A stretch of DNA of 64,000 nucleotides from an uncultured Oscillospiraceae bacterium (GCA_910587465.1 CAJUMS010000001.1:76354-140353); one strand, 5' to 3'; positions 32,769 to 41,333 are shown, numbered from the stretch's first letter. Notes: generated from the sequence alone by a model not told the origin. Numbers and translations are program-made.

Positions 32769-33612
32769 AGGCGGAGCGGTTCGCGGCATTTTCACCGCTG
32801 GAGTTCTCGACCGCCTTATGGAAAACGGACTTTACTTTCCATACGTTATCGGCGTTTCTGCAGGCGGCGGAAACGCGATGAGTTACGTTTCCCGGCAAAA
32901 GGGAAGAACCTGCCGAATGATAAACGTACCGCGCAGCGAATCGTATTACGGACTTAAGCAGTTCCTCGGCTCAAAAAAGCTGATAAATCTTGATAAAATG
33001 GCTTTTGAGTATCCGTACAAGCAATTTCCTTTTGATTTCGATACATATTTTCACAGCGGCATCGAGACCGAATACGTCTGTACCTGCATGGAAACAGGCG
33101 AGGCGGAATATTTTTCCGAGGAAAACGACTGCGAGCGTCTCCTGACTATCTGCAAGGCGACCTGCTCCGTGCCTATGCTATGCGAGCCGGTGGAAATGGA
33201 AGGACGGCATTATTTGGACGGCTCTATCGCGGACAGCATCCCGATAGAACGCGCTCTTGATATGGGGTGCGACAAGCTGGTAATAATCCTCACCAAGCCC
33301 GACAGCACGGTTGCGCCGACGGATTACGCTAAATTTCGCAAGGTGATACACGCGATGTACAAGGACTATCCCGCGTTTGAGGATGCCTGCCTGTCGCGCG
33401 TGGAGCGTTACTGGAAAACTGTCGAGCTTATGGAGTATCTTGAGGAGCAAGGCAGAATATTCATATTCCGCCCGACATTGCCCGCTATCTCAAAGTTCGA
33501 GAAGGACGGCGGTAAGATAATGGAATCCTACCGCGACGGCTACGCTCAAGCCGACGACAAGATCGCCGAGCTTACGCAATGGATGCAGTCGGTCGAGAGC
33601 AAGGTAAGCTGA
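32746..33612 (+). CDS. Patatin-like phospholipase
   Basis: This 288-residue protein has all patatin catalytic features: an oxyanion loop LEGGAVRG, nucleophile Ser38 in GVSAG, and catalytic Asp158 in LDGS. It is expected to hydrolyse acyl-ester bonds of lipids in the cytosol or at the inner membrane face. It is the intact enzyme of a trio whose other two members are degenerate. Bacterial patatins of the RssA/YlbK type are the closest match. Confidence 0.9.
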   Translation: MKTGLILEGGAVRGIFTAGVLDRLMENGLYFPYVIGVSAGGGNAMSYVSRQKGRTCRMINVPRSESYYGLKQFLGSKKLINLDKMAFEYPYKQFPFDFDTYFHSGIETEYVCTCMETGEAEYFSEENDCERLLTICKATCSVPMLCEPVEMEGRHYLDGSIADSIPIERALDMGCDKLVIILTKPDSTVAPTDYAKFRKVIHAMYKDYPAFEDACLSRVERYWKTVELMEYLEEQGRIFIFRPTLPAISKFEKDGGKIMESYRDGYAQADDKIAELTQWMQSVESKVS

Positions 33613-33624
33613 TACATAAAAATA

Positions 33625-33656
33625 ACGCGCCCCGTTCATTTGCGAACGGGGCGCGT
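33625..33656. terminator. Strong convergent terminator
   Basis: ACGCGCCCCGTTC (33625-33637) pairs perfectly with GAACGGGGCGCGT (33644-33656). It sits between the patatin gene and the convergent anti-sigma-like gene; no long T-run, but a very stable stem. Confidence 0.7.
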
Positions 33657-33668
33657 GGCTGTACGGAA

Positions 33669-34736
33669 TTATTTTGTAAAGTTGTCGAGAACCTCTAGGA
33701 ATTCCTCCTCGGAAAGTCCCTCGGCTGTAATTCTTACACGTGAGGTCATATCAAAATCGGCAAGGAAAAATCCGTTCGCATCGCGATAGATAAGAGCCTC
33801 GTAGCCGTTTACGATGGACACGCCCTCGTCGGGAGTGGGAGTGTTTGGATTTTTGGTTGGGTCATAGGCAGGAGTAGTTTGCCCGATAAGGTTCCCGTTC
33901 TCGTCATATTCGTTGATTATTTCGGGTGTGGGAATTTTAACGGGTTTATCGTCAGTGAGCATATCGTCGCTCACAGGCTCAAATTTTCCGTACTGCGCTG
34001 CGACCTCTATCTCGGCGCCGTTTTCGGTGGTGTATTTGAGCGTGTTGCAGGTATCGTACATTTCAAGCTTTGCGACAAAGCCGTCGTTGGTCTCGCGCCT
34101 GTAAACTCCGAGCTTGTCATAGGAAAGCTTCCAGCTCGGGTACAGCTCGCCAAGACGGTTGAAACGAAAGCCGTAAAAGCTGTCAAGCTGTTCAAGCGTG
34201 TAGGGAACGAAATCATCCGGAGCCGATACATCAACTATCTTATTTACCTTGAATTCGTCAAGCTCAAGCACCTTTATATCATTTATACCCGCATTTGGGT
34301 TAGTGTAGTCGTTGACGGGCGGATCGGTATCGACGGGGTAATCAATGGCGATATCCGCAGTAGATACAGGAGCGATCTCGCCACTGTTTTCGGAAACGGG
34401 TGGAATAATACAGTTGTCGCTGTTCCCCGCACTGCTTATCTCATCGTGAACGGCGGAGCTTGAGGAAGCGTTTTCGGTGGTGTAGCTTGGATAGCTGTTC
34501 TCAATACCTACGGCGTTCGTGCCCGTATCATTGGCGTCGGTGTCGTCTCTTCCCACCGCGAGGTTGAGATAACTTCCGCGCATAGGCGAGGACGCAACCG
34601 CCGCACCTATACCGACAACTCCCACAAGTACCGCCGCCGCACACGGCGCGCCGATAAGGAACGCTCTTCTGCGGCGCTTTATTTCCATATCTCTGCGCTT
34701 TAATACGCTCTGAGCCATTTCTTCATAATTCTTCAT
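33669..34736 (-). CDS. Membrane protein encoded with an ECF sigma factor (putative anti-sigma)
   Basis: This ~355-residue protein has a short cytoplasmic basic N-terminus (KNYEEMAQSVLKRRDMEIKR), a single TM segment (AFLIGAPCAAAVLVGVVGIG), a long Ser/Thr/Asp-rich linker and an extracytoplasmic domain. The N-terminus is short for a zinc-type anti-sigma domain, and no HxxxCxxC motif is seen. It overlaps the sigma gene by 14 bp and starts at ATG 34736 after AGGAGGGCTTTGAAT. Gene order suggests it controls that sigma factor; this is inference. Confidence 0.7.
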   Translation of the reverse strand: MKNYEEMAQSVLKRRDMEIKRRRRAFLIGAPCAAAVLVGVVGIGAAVASSPMRGSYLNLAVGRDDTDANDTGTNAVGIENSYPSYTTENASSSSAVHDEISSAGNSDNCIIPPVSENSGEIAPVSTADIAIDYPVDTDPPVNDYTNPNAGINDIKVLELDEFKVNKIVDVSAPDDFVPYTLEQLDSFYGFRFNRLGELYPSWKLSYDKLGVYRRETNDGFVAKLEMYDTCNTLKYTTENGAEIEVAAQYGKFEPVSDDMLTDDKPVKIPTPEIINEYDENGNLIGQTTPAYDPTKNPNTPTPDEGVSIVNGYEALIYRDANGFFLADFDMTSRVRITAEGLSEEEFLEVLDNFTK

Positions 34737-35280
34737 ATTCAAAGCCCTCCTTTTCAAGTGCTGTTTTCAGTGCATTCCTTGCACGATATACTAATGTTTC
34801 GATGTTGTGAACACTCTTTTTCATCACGGCGGCGGTCTCTTTATTGGAAAGCTCCTCGAAATAGGTGAGCCATAGGACCTGTTGATACTCGGACTTCAAT
34901 GTTTCCATTGCGCGGTGAACGGCAATTTTGCGCTCCTCGCGTATGTATGACTGCTCTAAGCTCTCCCTGTCGTCGTTGAGTGTATCGGAAAGCTCCTCTA
35001 TCGCAATAACGTTTCCGTGAGTTTTTCTGAGATAATCTATTGCGGTGTTTCGTCCGATAGTGTAGAGAAACGTCTTGAATGACGAGTTTTCACGGAAATG
35101 CGGTCTCCTTACCGCGAGTTTAACAAACGTGTCCTCGCAAAGCTCCTCGGCAACGGTAAGATTGCGCACAAAGCTGTTGAGGTAGAGCATAAGTCCATCC
35201 TTGTAGTCACGAACTATTTCGACGATACCGTTGTCGTCGCCTGTGAGAAAACGGCGGTAGCTACTTTCACCGTTCGGCAT
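34723..35280 (-). CDS. ECF-type RNA polymerase sigma factor
   Basis: This 185-residue protein has Sigma70 region 2 (RDYKDGLMLYLNSFVRN, VAEELCEDTFVKLA, FKTFLYTIGRNTAIDYLRK) and region 4 (LKSEYQQVLWLTYFEELSNK, ETAAVMKKSVHNIETLVYRA). It directs RNA polymerase to stress promoters. ATG 35280 follows AAAGGGGGAATAAACAA; the frame extends to 35331 without a better start. CGTCTA in the upstream region (minus strand) might be a self-recognised -10 element. The membrane protein downstream is its probable regulator. Confidence 0.9.
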   Translation of the reverse strand: MPNGESSYRRFLTGDDNGIVEIVRDYKDGLMLYLNSFVRNLTVAEELCEDTFVKLAVRRPHFRENSSFKTFLYTIGRNTAIDYLRKTHGNVIAIEELSDTLNDDRESLEQSYIREERKIAVHRAMETLKSEYQQVLWLTYFEELSNKETAAVMKKSVHNIETLVYRARNALKTALEKEGFEYEEL

Positions 35281-35347
35281 TTGTTTATTCCCCCTTTCAC
35301 TTGTTAGACGGTAATTTTCGGAAAACCTCACATTTTATAAAAAATAC

Positions 35348-35401
35348 TTGACAAATCCAAGTATATGCAGTATAATACCTATATAGGCAATATATTACCT
35401 A
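35348..35401 (+). promoter_or_regulatory. MarR-flavodoxin promoter with overlapping palindromic operators
   Basis: TTGACA (35348-35353), 17 bp, TATAAT (35371-35376). Immediately after lie CCTATATAGG (35378-35387) and a nearly perfect 18-bp palindrome TAGGCAATATATTACCTA (35384-35401; 16 of 18), a typical MarR site that would block transcription. Confidence 0.75.
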
Positions 35402-35415
35402 ACGGAGGTTTTGCT

Positions 35416-35871
35416 ATGTACGATTTTGAAAATATGGATCGGCGGCTTATCGCGTATATAAATATCTTCATCTGCGCCAACCGCTTGCAGGCAATCATGG
35501 ACAGCGGTCTCGAGGATATCACCGCCAAGCAATGGCTGGCGATAATGATGATCGACGTGTTCCCCGAACCGCCGACACTGAAACAGATATCGGAGATGTC
35601 GGGAGTTACGCACCAAAGTATGAGGCAGATTGTCGACAGGCTTATCGACAAGGGATTTCTCGCGGTCGTTCCCGATAAAAAGGACAAGCGCGCGATACGT
35701 CTCGTGAAAACCCCCGCCGCCGACAATATCCGCACCAAAAAGGAAGGGCAGAACAAGGAGTTCGTGTTCAGGCTGTTCGAGTGCCTTAGTGAAGAGGAAA
35801 CAACAGCGTATTGTTCCGCGCTGGCAAAGCTGTGCGAACGCCTTAACGAGTTAAAGGAGGAAGACAAATGA
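35416..35871 (+). CDS. MarR-family transcriptional regulator
   Basis: This 151-residue protein has a MarR winged helix (TLKQISEMSGVTHQSMRQIV, DRLIDKGFLAVVPDKKDKRA; wing DKRAIRL) flanked by dimerisation helices. ATG 35416 follows ACGGAGGTTTTGCT; the longer frame starts within the operator. It overlaps the flavodoxin gene by 4 bp, and its promoter contains palindromic sites, so it probably represses itself and the flavodoxin in response to a redox or phenolic signal. Confidence 0.9.
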   Translation: MYDFENMDRRLIAYINIFICANRLQAIMDSGLEDITAKQWLAIMMIDVFPEPPTLKQISEMSGVTHQSMRQIVDRLIDKGFLAVVPDKKDKRAIRLVKTPAADNIRTKKEGQNKEFVFRLFECLSEEETTAYCSALAKLCERLNELKEEDK

Positions 35872-36386
35872 AAACAATAGTTGTATACAAGTCGAAGTAC
35901 GGCTACACAAAACGTTACGCCGAATGGATAGCCGAGGAGCTGAGCTGTGACATTAAGGAAAACGCCGCATTTTCCGACATTTCGGGCTATGATATGATAA
36001 TATGCGGCGGTGGGTGCTACGCGGGGACGATAAACGGCTCAAAGCTGATAACGAAGAACCTTGCACGGCTCTCGGGGAAGAAGCTGATCCTATTCGCGGT
36101 GGGCACAAGCTCGGGTGCGGACAAGGACATTATCCCGTTCTGGGAGAAAAATCTCACCGTCGAGCAGCGACAAGCTGTCGCACATTTTTATCTGCGCGGC
36201 GGTTTCGATTATAGCAGGCTTGGCAGCACCGATAAACTGCTGATGAATATGCTGAAATCGCATTTAAAGAAGATCAAAGACCCCGACGAGGAAACGCGCG
36301 GTTTGCTTGCCGCCTACGATACTCCAGTGGATTTTACCGATAATAAGCGGTTGAAAGAGCTTCTGGAGTACGCGAGAAACGCTTGA
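35868..36386 (+). CDS. Flavodoxin-domain protein
   Basis: The 172-residue protein begins TIVVYKSKYGYTKRYAEWIA, an FMN-phosphate-binding loop. It has GGGCYAGTINGS and AVGTSSGADK loops that fit the isoalloxazine ring. Such proteins carry electrons or, as in the HemG-like group, oxidise protoporphyrinogen; the fold resembles the latter group. The ATGA overlap with marR makes one operon. The electron partner is unknown. Confidence 0.85.
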   Translation: MKTIVVYKSKYGYTKRYAEWIAEELSCDIKENAAFSDISGYDMIICGGGCYAGTINGSKLITKNLARLSGKKLILFAVGTSSGADKDIIPFWEKNLTVEQRQAVAHFYLRGGFDYSRLGSTDKLLMNMLKSHLKKIKDPDEETRGLLAAYDTPVDFTDNKRLKELLEYARNA

Positions 36387-36391
36387 TACAA

Positions 36392-36418
36392 AAAGCGGAG
36401 AGTTTTGCTCTCCGCTTT
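36392..36418. terminator. Convergent terminator between flavodoxin and guaB
   Basis: AAAGCGGAGAG and CTCTCCGCTTT form an 11-bp stem with a 5-base loop. In the minus direction it ends in TTTTTG, so it serves guaB best. Confidence 0.8.
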
Positions 36419-36439
36419 GCTATGCTTACGCTTAAAACG

Positions 36440-37912
36440 TTAAATACTCGCCGAGTAGTTGGGAGCTTCCTTGGTGATGTAGATATCGTGCGGGTGGGAT
36501 TCCTTCAAGCCCGCGCCTGTGATCTTGACAAACTCCGCGCGCTCCTGCAACTCGGGGATAGTAGGGCAGCCGCAGTAGCCCATACCGCTCCTGATACCGC
36601 CTACAAGCTGGAAAATGGTGTCGGCTACCGACCCCTTATACGGCACACGACCCTCAACACCTTCGGGAACGAGTTTTTTCGCGTTGCCCTGGAAGTATCT
36701 GTCGGCGGAACCCTGTTTCATAGCGGCGAGACTTCCCATGCCGCGGTATACCTTGAACGAACGCCCCTGATAAATTTCAACATCGCCGGGAGCCTCCTCA
36801 CATCCCGCGAGCAGCGAGCCGAGCATTACGACGTTTGCTCCCGCAGCAAGCGCCTTGACGATATCGCCGGAATACTTGATACCGCCATCCGCGATTATCG
36901 GAACTCCGTACTTAGCCGCTGCGCATGCGCAGTCATACACCGCTGTGATCTGCGGGACACCAATGCCCGCGACAACACGCGTCGTGCAGATAGAGCCCGG
37001 TCCGATACCGACCTTTACCGCGTCAGCGCCCGCCCTGATAAGATCCTCAGCAGCCGCTGCGGTCGCTACGTTGCCCGCGATAACAGGAGTGTCGGGGAAT
37101 GCGTTCTTTACCTTATCCAATGTTATCATAATGTTCTTGGAGTGCCCGTGCGCGGAGTCAAGAACAAGCACGTCCGCTTGTGCCTTGATGAGCGCACCCG
37201 CCCTGTCAAGTACATCGGAAGTGATGCCGATAGCCGCGCCGCAGAGCAGTCTGCCGCCCTTGTCGCGCGCGGTGTGCGGGTACTGAACGGACTTTTCGAT
37301 GTCCTTTATGGTTATCAATCCCTTTAAATAGCCGTTTTCATCTACTAACGGGAGCTTTTCGATCTTGTGTCTGCGGAGTATCTCCTGCGCCTGTTCGAGA
37401 TTGGTCCCGACGGGCGCAGTGATGAGGTTTTCCTTGGTCATGACCTCGCCGATATGCTGCTGAGGATCGGAGATAAATCGAAGATCGCGGTTAGTAAAGA
37501 TACCGACCAGCTTGCCGTTTTCAACGATCGGCACGCCGCTTATCTTGTACTTGCCCATAAGCTTGTCCGCATCGGTGACGGTATCGTCGGGAGAGAGAAA
37601 GAACGGGTTCACGATTACGCCGTTTTCGGAACGCTTTACCTTGTCCACCTCGTCGACCTGCTGCTCAATCGGCATATTCTTGTGAATGATACCGATACCG
37701 CCCTCGCGCGCTATAGCAATAGCCATTTTCGACTCGGTAACGGTGTCCATAGCCGCCGTCATAATGGGGGTATTCAGGGTGATCATCTTGGTGAGCTGCG
37801 TCTTGATGTCAATCATATTCGGCGTTACGTCGCTCTTTGCGGGTATCAGCAGAACGTCGTCGAACGTTAAGCCCTCCTTTATGAATTTCTCATTGAAGTT
37901 ACAGTTTAACAT
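36440..37912 (-). CDS. guaB: IMP dehydrogenase
   Basis: GuaB oxidises IMP to XMP with NAD, the first committed step of GMP synthesis. The 490-residue protein has the TIM barrel start (EGLTFDDVLLIPAKSDV), a CBS pair inserted at about residues 95-205, the catalytic loop GPGSICTTRV with the nucleophilic Cys, and the flap/R-Y segment around YRGMGSLAAM. ATG 37912 follows GGAGGAAGAGAT; an upstream in-frame extension lacks a ribosome site and crosses the promoter. A consensus promoter lies 58 bp upstream. Confidence 0.97.
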   Translation of the reverse strand: MLNCNFNEKFIKEGLTFDDVLLIPAKSDVTPNMIDIKTQLTKMITLNTPIMTAAMDTVTESKMAIAIAREGGIGIIHKNMPIEQQVDEVDKVKRSENGVIVNPFFLSPDDTVTDADKLMGKYKISGVPIVENGKLVGIFTNRDLRFISDPQQHIGEVMTKENLITAPVGTNLEQAQEILRRHKIEKLPLVDENGYLKGLITIKDIEKSVQYPHTARDKGGRLLCGAAIGITSDVLDRAGALIKAQADVLVLDSAHGHSKNIMITLDKVKNAFPDTPVIAGNVATAAAAEDLIRAGADAVKVGIGPGSICTTRVVAGIGVPQITAVYDCACAAAKYGVPIIADGGIKYSGDIVKALAAGANVVMLGSLLAGCEEAPGDVEIYQGRSFKVYRGMGSLAAMKQGSADRYFQGNAKKLVPEGVEGRVPYKGSVADTIFQLVGGIRSGMGYCGCPTIPELQERAEFVKITGAGLKESHPHDIYITKEAPNYSASI

Positions 37913-37969
37913 ATCTCTTCCTCCTACACAATCTTCATATTTATCAACCGATAGAATATTATTGTTACT

Positions 37970-37999
37970 ATTATACACCATATGAGAAATTATTGTCAA
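37970..37999 (-). promoter_or_regulatory. SigmaA promoter of guaB
   Basis: On the minus strand TTGACA (37999-37994), 18 bp, TATAAT (37975-37970). Confidence 0.8.
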
Positions 38000-38104
38000 G
38001 CGAAACGAAAAAGAAAAATACACAAATATCTTTACTTTTTTTCGCTGAGTTTGGAACATTTTAACGCACTTGACAAAATTTCTGTGAAAAAATGGATTTA
38101 CTTC

Positions 38105-38133
38105 TTGACTTGACGGCAATTTTATTATAAAAT
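38105..38133 (+). promoter_or_regulatory. Candidate promoter of the long leader before the phosphodiesterase gene
   Basis: TTGACT (38105-38110), 17 bp, TAAAAT (38128-38133). It would give a leader of about 310 bases. Confidence 0.55.
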
Positions 38134-38137
38134 ATAT

Positions 38138-38440
38138 TTGTATGGTGTAAAAGAGCTAAGTTTCGGCGAAGCCGAAACTCTCTGCGTTTTTTGCTCGAAT
38201 TGCCCTAATGGCGATTCAATATGGCGATTCAATTTTATGCTTCGCATGAAACCGCCAAAAGCCGCCGAAACGTCTGTCGACGCACCTGTGGCTCGTCCGA
38301 TTTATGTGGCTTTAACCCATAGGGGAGCAGTCCAAGCGAAGCGCAAGCAGCGGTGACGACGAAGCTAACGAAGTGAGCGGAAGGGTTGCCGCTGAGCTAG
38401 GACGGCGAAGCCGCCCGGTGCGCGGAACGCTTTCAGATAG
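38138..38440 (+). other. Structured leader or non-coding element of unknown type
   Basis: The region is rich in short hairpins with GAA/TTCG loops: GTTTCGGC-GAA-GCCGAAAC (38160-38178), ATGC-TTCG-CATG near 38237, and CGGC-GAA-GCCG (38403-38413). The 11-mer CGGCGAAGCCG occurs at both ends. A 13-bp tandem repeat ATGGCGATTCAAT fills 38208-38233. A 72-codon frame covers part of it but has no ribosome site and an unnatural composition. I do not recognise a known riboswitch or RNA class. Confidence 0.5.
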
Positions 38441-38451
38441 GAGCGTTTGAT

Positions 38452-39549
38452 ATGGAAATTTTATATCCCGATTATGATAATTGCATAGCCAACCTCGCCT
38501 GCTCGATGATGAAGCACTTCGGAGTTGAGCCGCCCAATCCCACCCTGCCGCTCGTGGACGGGCTGTTGGATAAGCGGTATAAGAACATTGTCGTATTGTT
38601 GCTTGACGGAATGGGCAATAATATCATCGAGGCGAACCTCGCGCCCGACGGATTTTTCCGCAGTCATCTTGCGGGAACGTATTCCTCGGTGTTTCCGCCG
38701 ACTACCGTTGCGGCGACCACGGCTATGGACAACGGTCTGTTTCCCGTGCAGTCGGCGTGGCTGGGGTGGACGGGATATTTTCCCGAGATTGACAGGAACG
38801 TCGTGTATTATCTTAATCAAGATTTTGATACAAACGAGCAGATAGAGGGCGACAGCGTTGCGTGGACGTATGTGCCGTATTGGAGCATTCACGACCGTAT
38901 TCGTGACGCGGGTTATAGATCGCATTATCTTGCGCCGTTTGCCAATCCGTATCCCAAGGACTTCGGTGCGTTATGCGGCGAGATAAAGCGGCTTTGCGCG
39001 GAGGACGGCGAGAAATACATTCACGCTTATTGGGATCAGCCCGACACTGTAATGCACCGCAAAGGCTGCTTCGGCGAGCCCGCAAAGACAACATTGCGCG
39101 AGCTTGAAAAAGCGGTCGAGGAGCTAGTGGGGGAATTGTCCGATACGCTGCTGCTTGTCACTGCGGATCACGGACATATCGACAGCCCTAAGGCGGTAGT
39201 TACGGACTATCCCGATATAATGGAATGTCTGGTGAGAATGCCGTCGATAGAGCCACGCTGCCTTAATCTGTTCGTCAAGGACGGTATGGATGAGCAGCTA
39301 AAGGCTGCGTTTGCAAAGCATTTTGACGGGAAGTTTTTGCTGATGTCCAAAGCCGAGGTCAAGGAACGGCAATTGTTCGGCAAGGGAACTCCGCACCCGC
39401 ACTTTGACAGAATGCTGGGCGATTATATCGCGGTAGCAGTTGACGCCGTTTCGATATACAATATGAACTGCAAAAACTTTGTCGGCGCTCATGCGGGGCT
39501 GACTAAAAACGAGATGATAATTCCGCTGATAGCGGTCAAAAAGGACTGA
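38452..39549 (+). CDS. Alkaline-phosphatase-superfamily phosphodiesterase
   Basis: The 365-residue protein has the nucleotide pyrophosphatase/phosphodiesterase pattern: LLLDGMG (metal-binding Asp), FPPTTVAATTA (Thr nucleophile), YWDQPDTVMHRKG (Asp/His), VTADHGHID (Asp/His) and a final His in VGAHAGLT. It hydrolyses phosphodiester or phosphonate esters using two metal ions. There is no signal peptide, so it is cytosolic. ATAGGAGCGTTTGAT precedes the ATG. The next gene begins about 6 bases after its stop. The substrate cannot be assigned. Confidence 0.87.
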   Translation: MEILYPDYDNCIANLACSMMKHFGVEPPNPTLPLVDGLLDKRYKNIVVLLLDGMGNNIIEANLAPDGFFRSHLAGTYSSVFPPTTVAATTAMDNGLFPVQSAWLGWTGYFPEIDRNVVYYLNQDFDTNEQIEGDSVAWTYVPYWSIHDRIRDAGYRSHYLAPFANPYPKDFGALCGEIKRLCAEDGEKYIHAYWDQPDTVMHRKGCFGEPAKTTLRELEKAVEELVGELSDTLLLVTADHGHIDSPKAVVTDYPDIMECLVRMPSIEPRCLNLFVKDGMDEQLKAAFAKHFDGKFLLMSKAEVKERQLFGKGTPHPHFDRMLGDYIAVAVDAVSIYNMNCKNFVGAHAGLTKNEMIIPLIAVKKD

Positions 39550-39554
39550 TAGTT

Positions 39555-40214
39555 ATAAATAATATTATAATTTCCGCCTCGCTGCTGGCGAGCGATATGA
39601 CGAAAATGGCGGAGGAGATACGCCGCTGCGAGGACGCGGGAGTGGACTGGATACACTACGACGTTATGGACGGGCATTTCGTGGAGCAGATATCCTATGG
39701 AACGCCGATACTGAGAAGCGTTAAAAAATGTACAAGCAGACCTCTTGACGTGCATTTAATGGTGGAGCGTCCCGATCAACAGGCGGAGTATTTTGCCGAG
39801 GCGGGAGCGGATATCATTGATATACACTTAGAGAGCTCATGCGATATCGGGGCTTGTCTGAAGCGAATACGCAAGCTGGGCAAGACGCCCGCGCTGGCGG
39901 TCAAGCCAAATACACCGATAGAGGACGCTTATCCGTACCTGCCGCTGTGCGATATGGTGCTGGTAATGACAGTCGAGCCCGGCTACGGCGGACAAGGCTT
40001 TATCCCGGATATGCTGACTAAGGTCAGAGCGCTGCGCGAATACGCGGATAATAACGGTTTCCCGTCGCTGAACATTCAAGTTGACGGCGGTATCAACGAA
40101 AATACGGGGGCGGACGCGAAAAGGGCGGGCGCAAACGTACTGGTTGCCGGCACGGGATTGTTTTATGCGAGCGATATGAAAGCGGTAAACACCGCACTGA
40201 AAGGAACTCTTTAA
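39555..40214 (+). CDS. rpe: Ribulose-phosphate 3-epimerase with a non-ATG start
   Basis: Rpe interconverts ribulose-5-phosphate and xylulose-5-phosphate. Family features are DWIHYDVMDGHFVEQISYG, HLMVERP, MTVEPGYGGQGF and VDGGINENT (metal ligands His, Asp, His, Asp). The first ATG (39597) would cut off the essential first strand IISASLLASD, which is coded upstream in frame. The only fitting start is ATA at 39555, 9 bases after AAGGA (39541-39545), giving MNNIIISASLL, just as in homologs. Either AUA initiation or a base change of ATG explains this. Confidence 0.9.
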   Translation: MNNIIISASLLASDMTKMAEEIRRCEDAGVDWIHYDVMDGHFVEQISYGTPILRSVKKCTSRPLDVHLMVERPDQQAEYFAEAGADIIDIHLESSCDIGACLKRIRKLGKTPALAVKPNTPIEDAYPYLPLCDMVLVMTVEPGYGGQGFIPDMLTKVRALREYADNNGFPSLNIQVDGGINENTGADAKRAGANVLVAGTGLFYASDMKAVNTALKGTL

Positions 40215-40217
40215 AAA

Positions 40218-41333
40218 ATGACGAATTTTACTGCGCGAGAGCCTAATAAGGTCTATCTCGAGCGATTTATAATCATGGCTATGCTGCTTGTGCTCTCGGT
40301 GTATATGCAGGGATTCAGGGCGCTGGCGGTCAGCATATTCAGCGTTTTGCTGTGTATGGCTGCGGACTTGATATGCTGTCTGATACGGAAGATTCCGTAT
40401 GCCCCAAAGGATATGGCTGTGCCGTTCTGGGGGTTGGCGGCGGCGCTTATGATGCCCGTCTCCGTGCCGTATGTGCTGGTGGCGTTGTCAGCGTTTATAT
40501 GCATAGTGGTGGGAAAGCATCTGTTTGGCGCCTCAGACAATATCGTGTTCTGCCCGCCTGCTATCGCCGTAGCATTTCTGATGATATGCTATCCCTCGGA
40601 GCTGTTGTACTCTCCGAAATACGGTGAACACATACCCGTATTTGAGGAATACGGCGGAGTGCTGACACGTTCGGTAGAATATTCGCTCAAGCTTGGGAAT
40701 ATTCCCACGGGCAGCGTGTGGGATATTCTTATGGGATTTGTCCCCGGAGCTATCGGCACAGTGTATATATTGGTAATACTGGTGTGCGGCATATCTATGA
40801 TATGCCACCGCTCCAACAGCGGCTGCGCGGTCATATCCTGCCTTGTGACGGCGGGAGTGCTGGCGTTCTTCTTCCCGAGGATAAACGTTTCGGGTATTCA
40901 GTCTGTATTCTATGAGCTCAGCTCGGGATATCTGCTGTTCGGAGTGGTATTTCTTGCCGCCGAACCTTACAGAATGCCAGAAAAGGTCATGGGCAGAGTA
41001 ATATACGGCATGGTGTTGGGATATATAACGATGATGTTCCGCATATTCGGTCAGACGGAGGGCAGCTTCCTGTTCGCGCTGCTGATAACGGGAGCGCTCG
41101 GCAGCAGCTTCGACAGAGTTGTCGAGAACATCGCGTACTGGAAAAAGACCTATGTAAACTCATTTGAGAAATCCAAGACGCAGATACAGCGCGGCGATAT
41201 AAAGCTCACTGACACGCAGGAGATAGTATTGCCCGAGAAATACCGCTACAACACACCTCCTATTGACAGCGAGGTAAAGAAAAAACGAAGACGCTTTAAA
41301 GACGATAAGGGGGATAATAATGAAAAAAAATAA
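40218..41333 (+). CDS. RnfD-like membrane protein
   Basis: This 371-residue protein with 8-10 TM segments matches RnfD/NqrB in outline. HLFGASDNIVFCPPAIAVAF lines up with the conserved LFGGLGxNxFNPA block. The FMN-attachment region reads NIPTGSVWD, with Thr164 a possible attachment residue, although the usual SGATPLA is not clear. The C-terminal 70 residues are a charged cytoplasmic tail (KKKRRRFKDDKG). It starts 3 bp after rpe and overlaps the next gene by 14 bp. The Rnf complex couples ferredoxin oxidation to ion pumping, but rnfB, rnfC and rnfG are not in the window. Confidence 0.78.
   Translation: MTNFTAREPNKVYLERFIIMAMLLVLSVYMQGFRALAVSIFSVLLCMAADLICCLIRKIPYAPKDMAVPFWGLAAALMMPVSVPYVLVALSAFICIVVGKHLFGASDNIVFCPPAIAVAFLMICYPSELLYSPKYGEHIPVFEEYGGVLTRSVEYSLKLGNIPTGSVWDILMGFVPGAIGTVYILVILVCGISMICHRSNSGCAVISCLVTAGVLAFFFPRINVSGIQSVFYELSSGYLLFGVVFLAAEPYRMPEKVMGRVIYGMVLGYITMMFRIFGQTEGSFLFALLITGALGSSFDRVVENIAYWKKTYVNSFEKSKTQIQRGDIKLTDTQEIVLPEKYRYNTPPIDSEVKKKRRRFKDDKGDNNEKK

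Noticed and set aside
36383..37327. 314-codon plus-strand frame opposite guaB
   Set aside because: Shadow of guaB, which is secure from its catalytic loop and CBS domains.
38138..38356. 72-codon frame in the structured leader
   Set aside because: No ribosome site and a hairpin-derived, repeat-rich translation; better explained as RNA structure.
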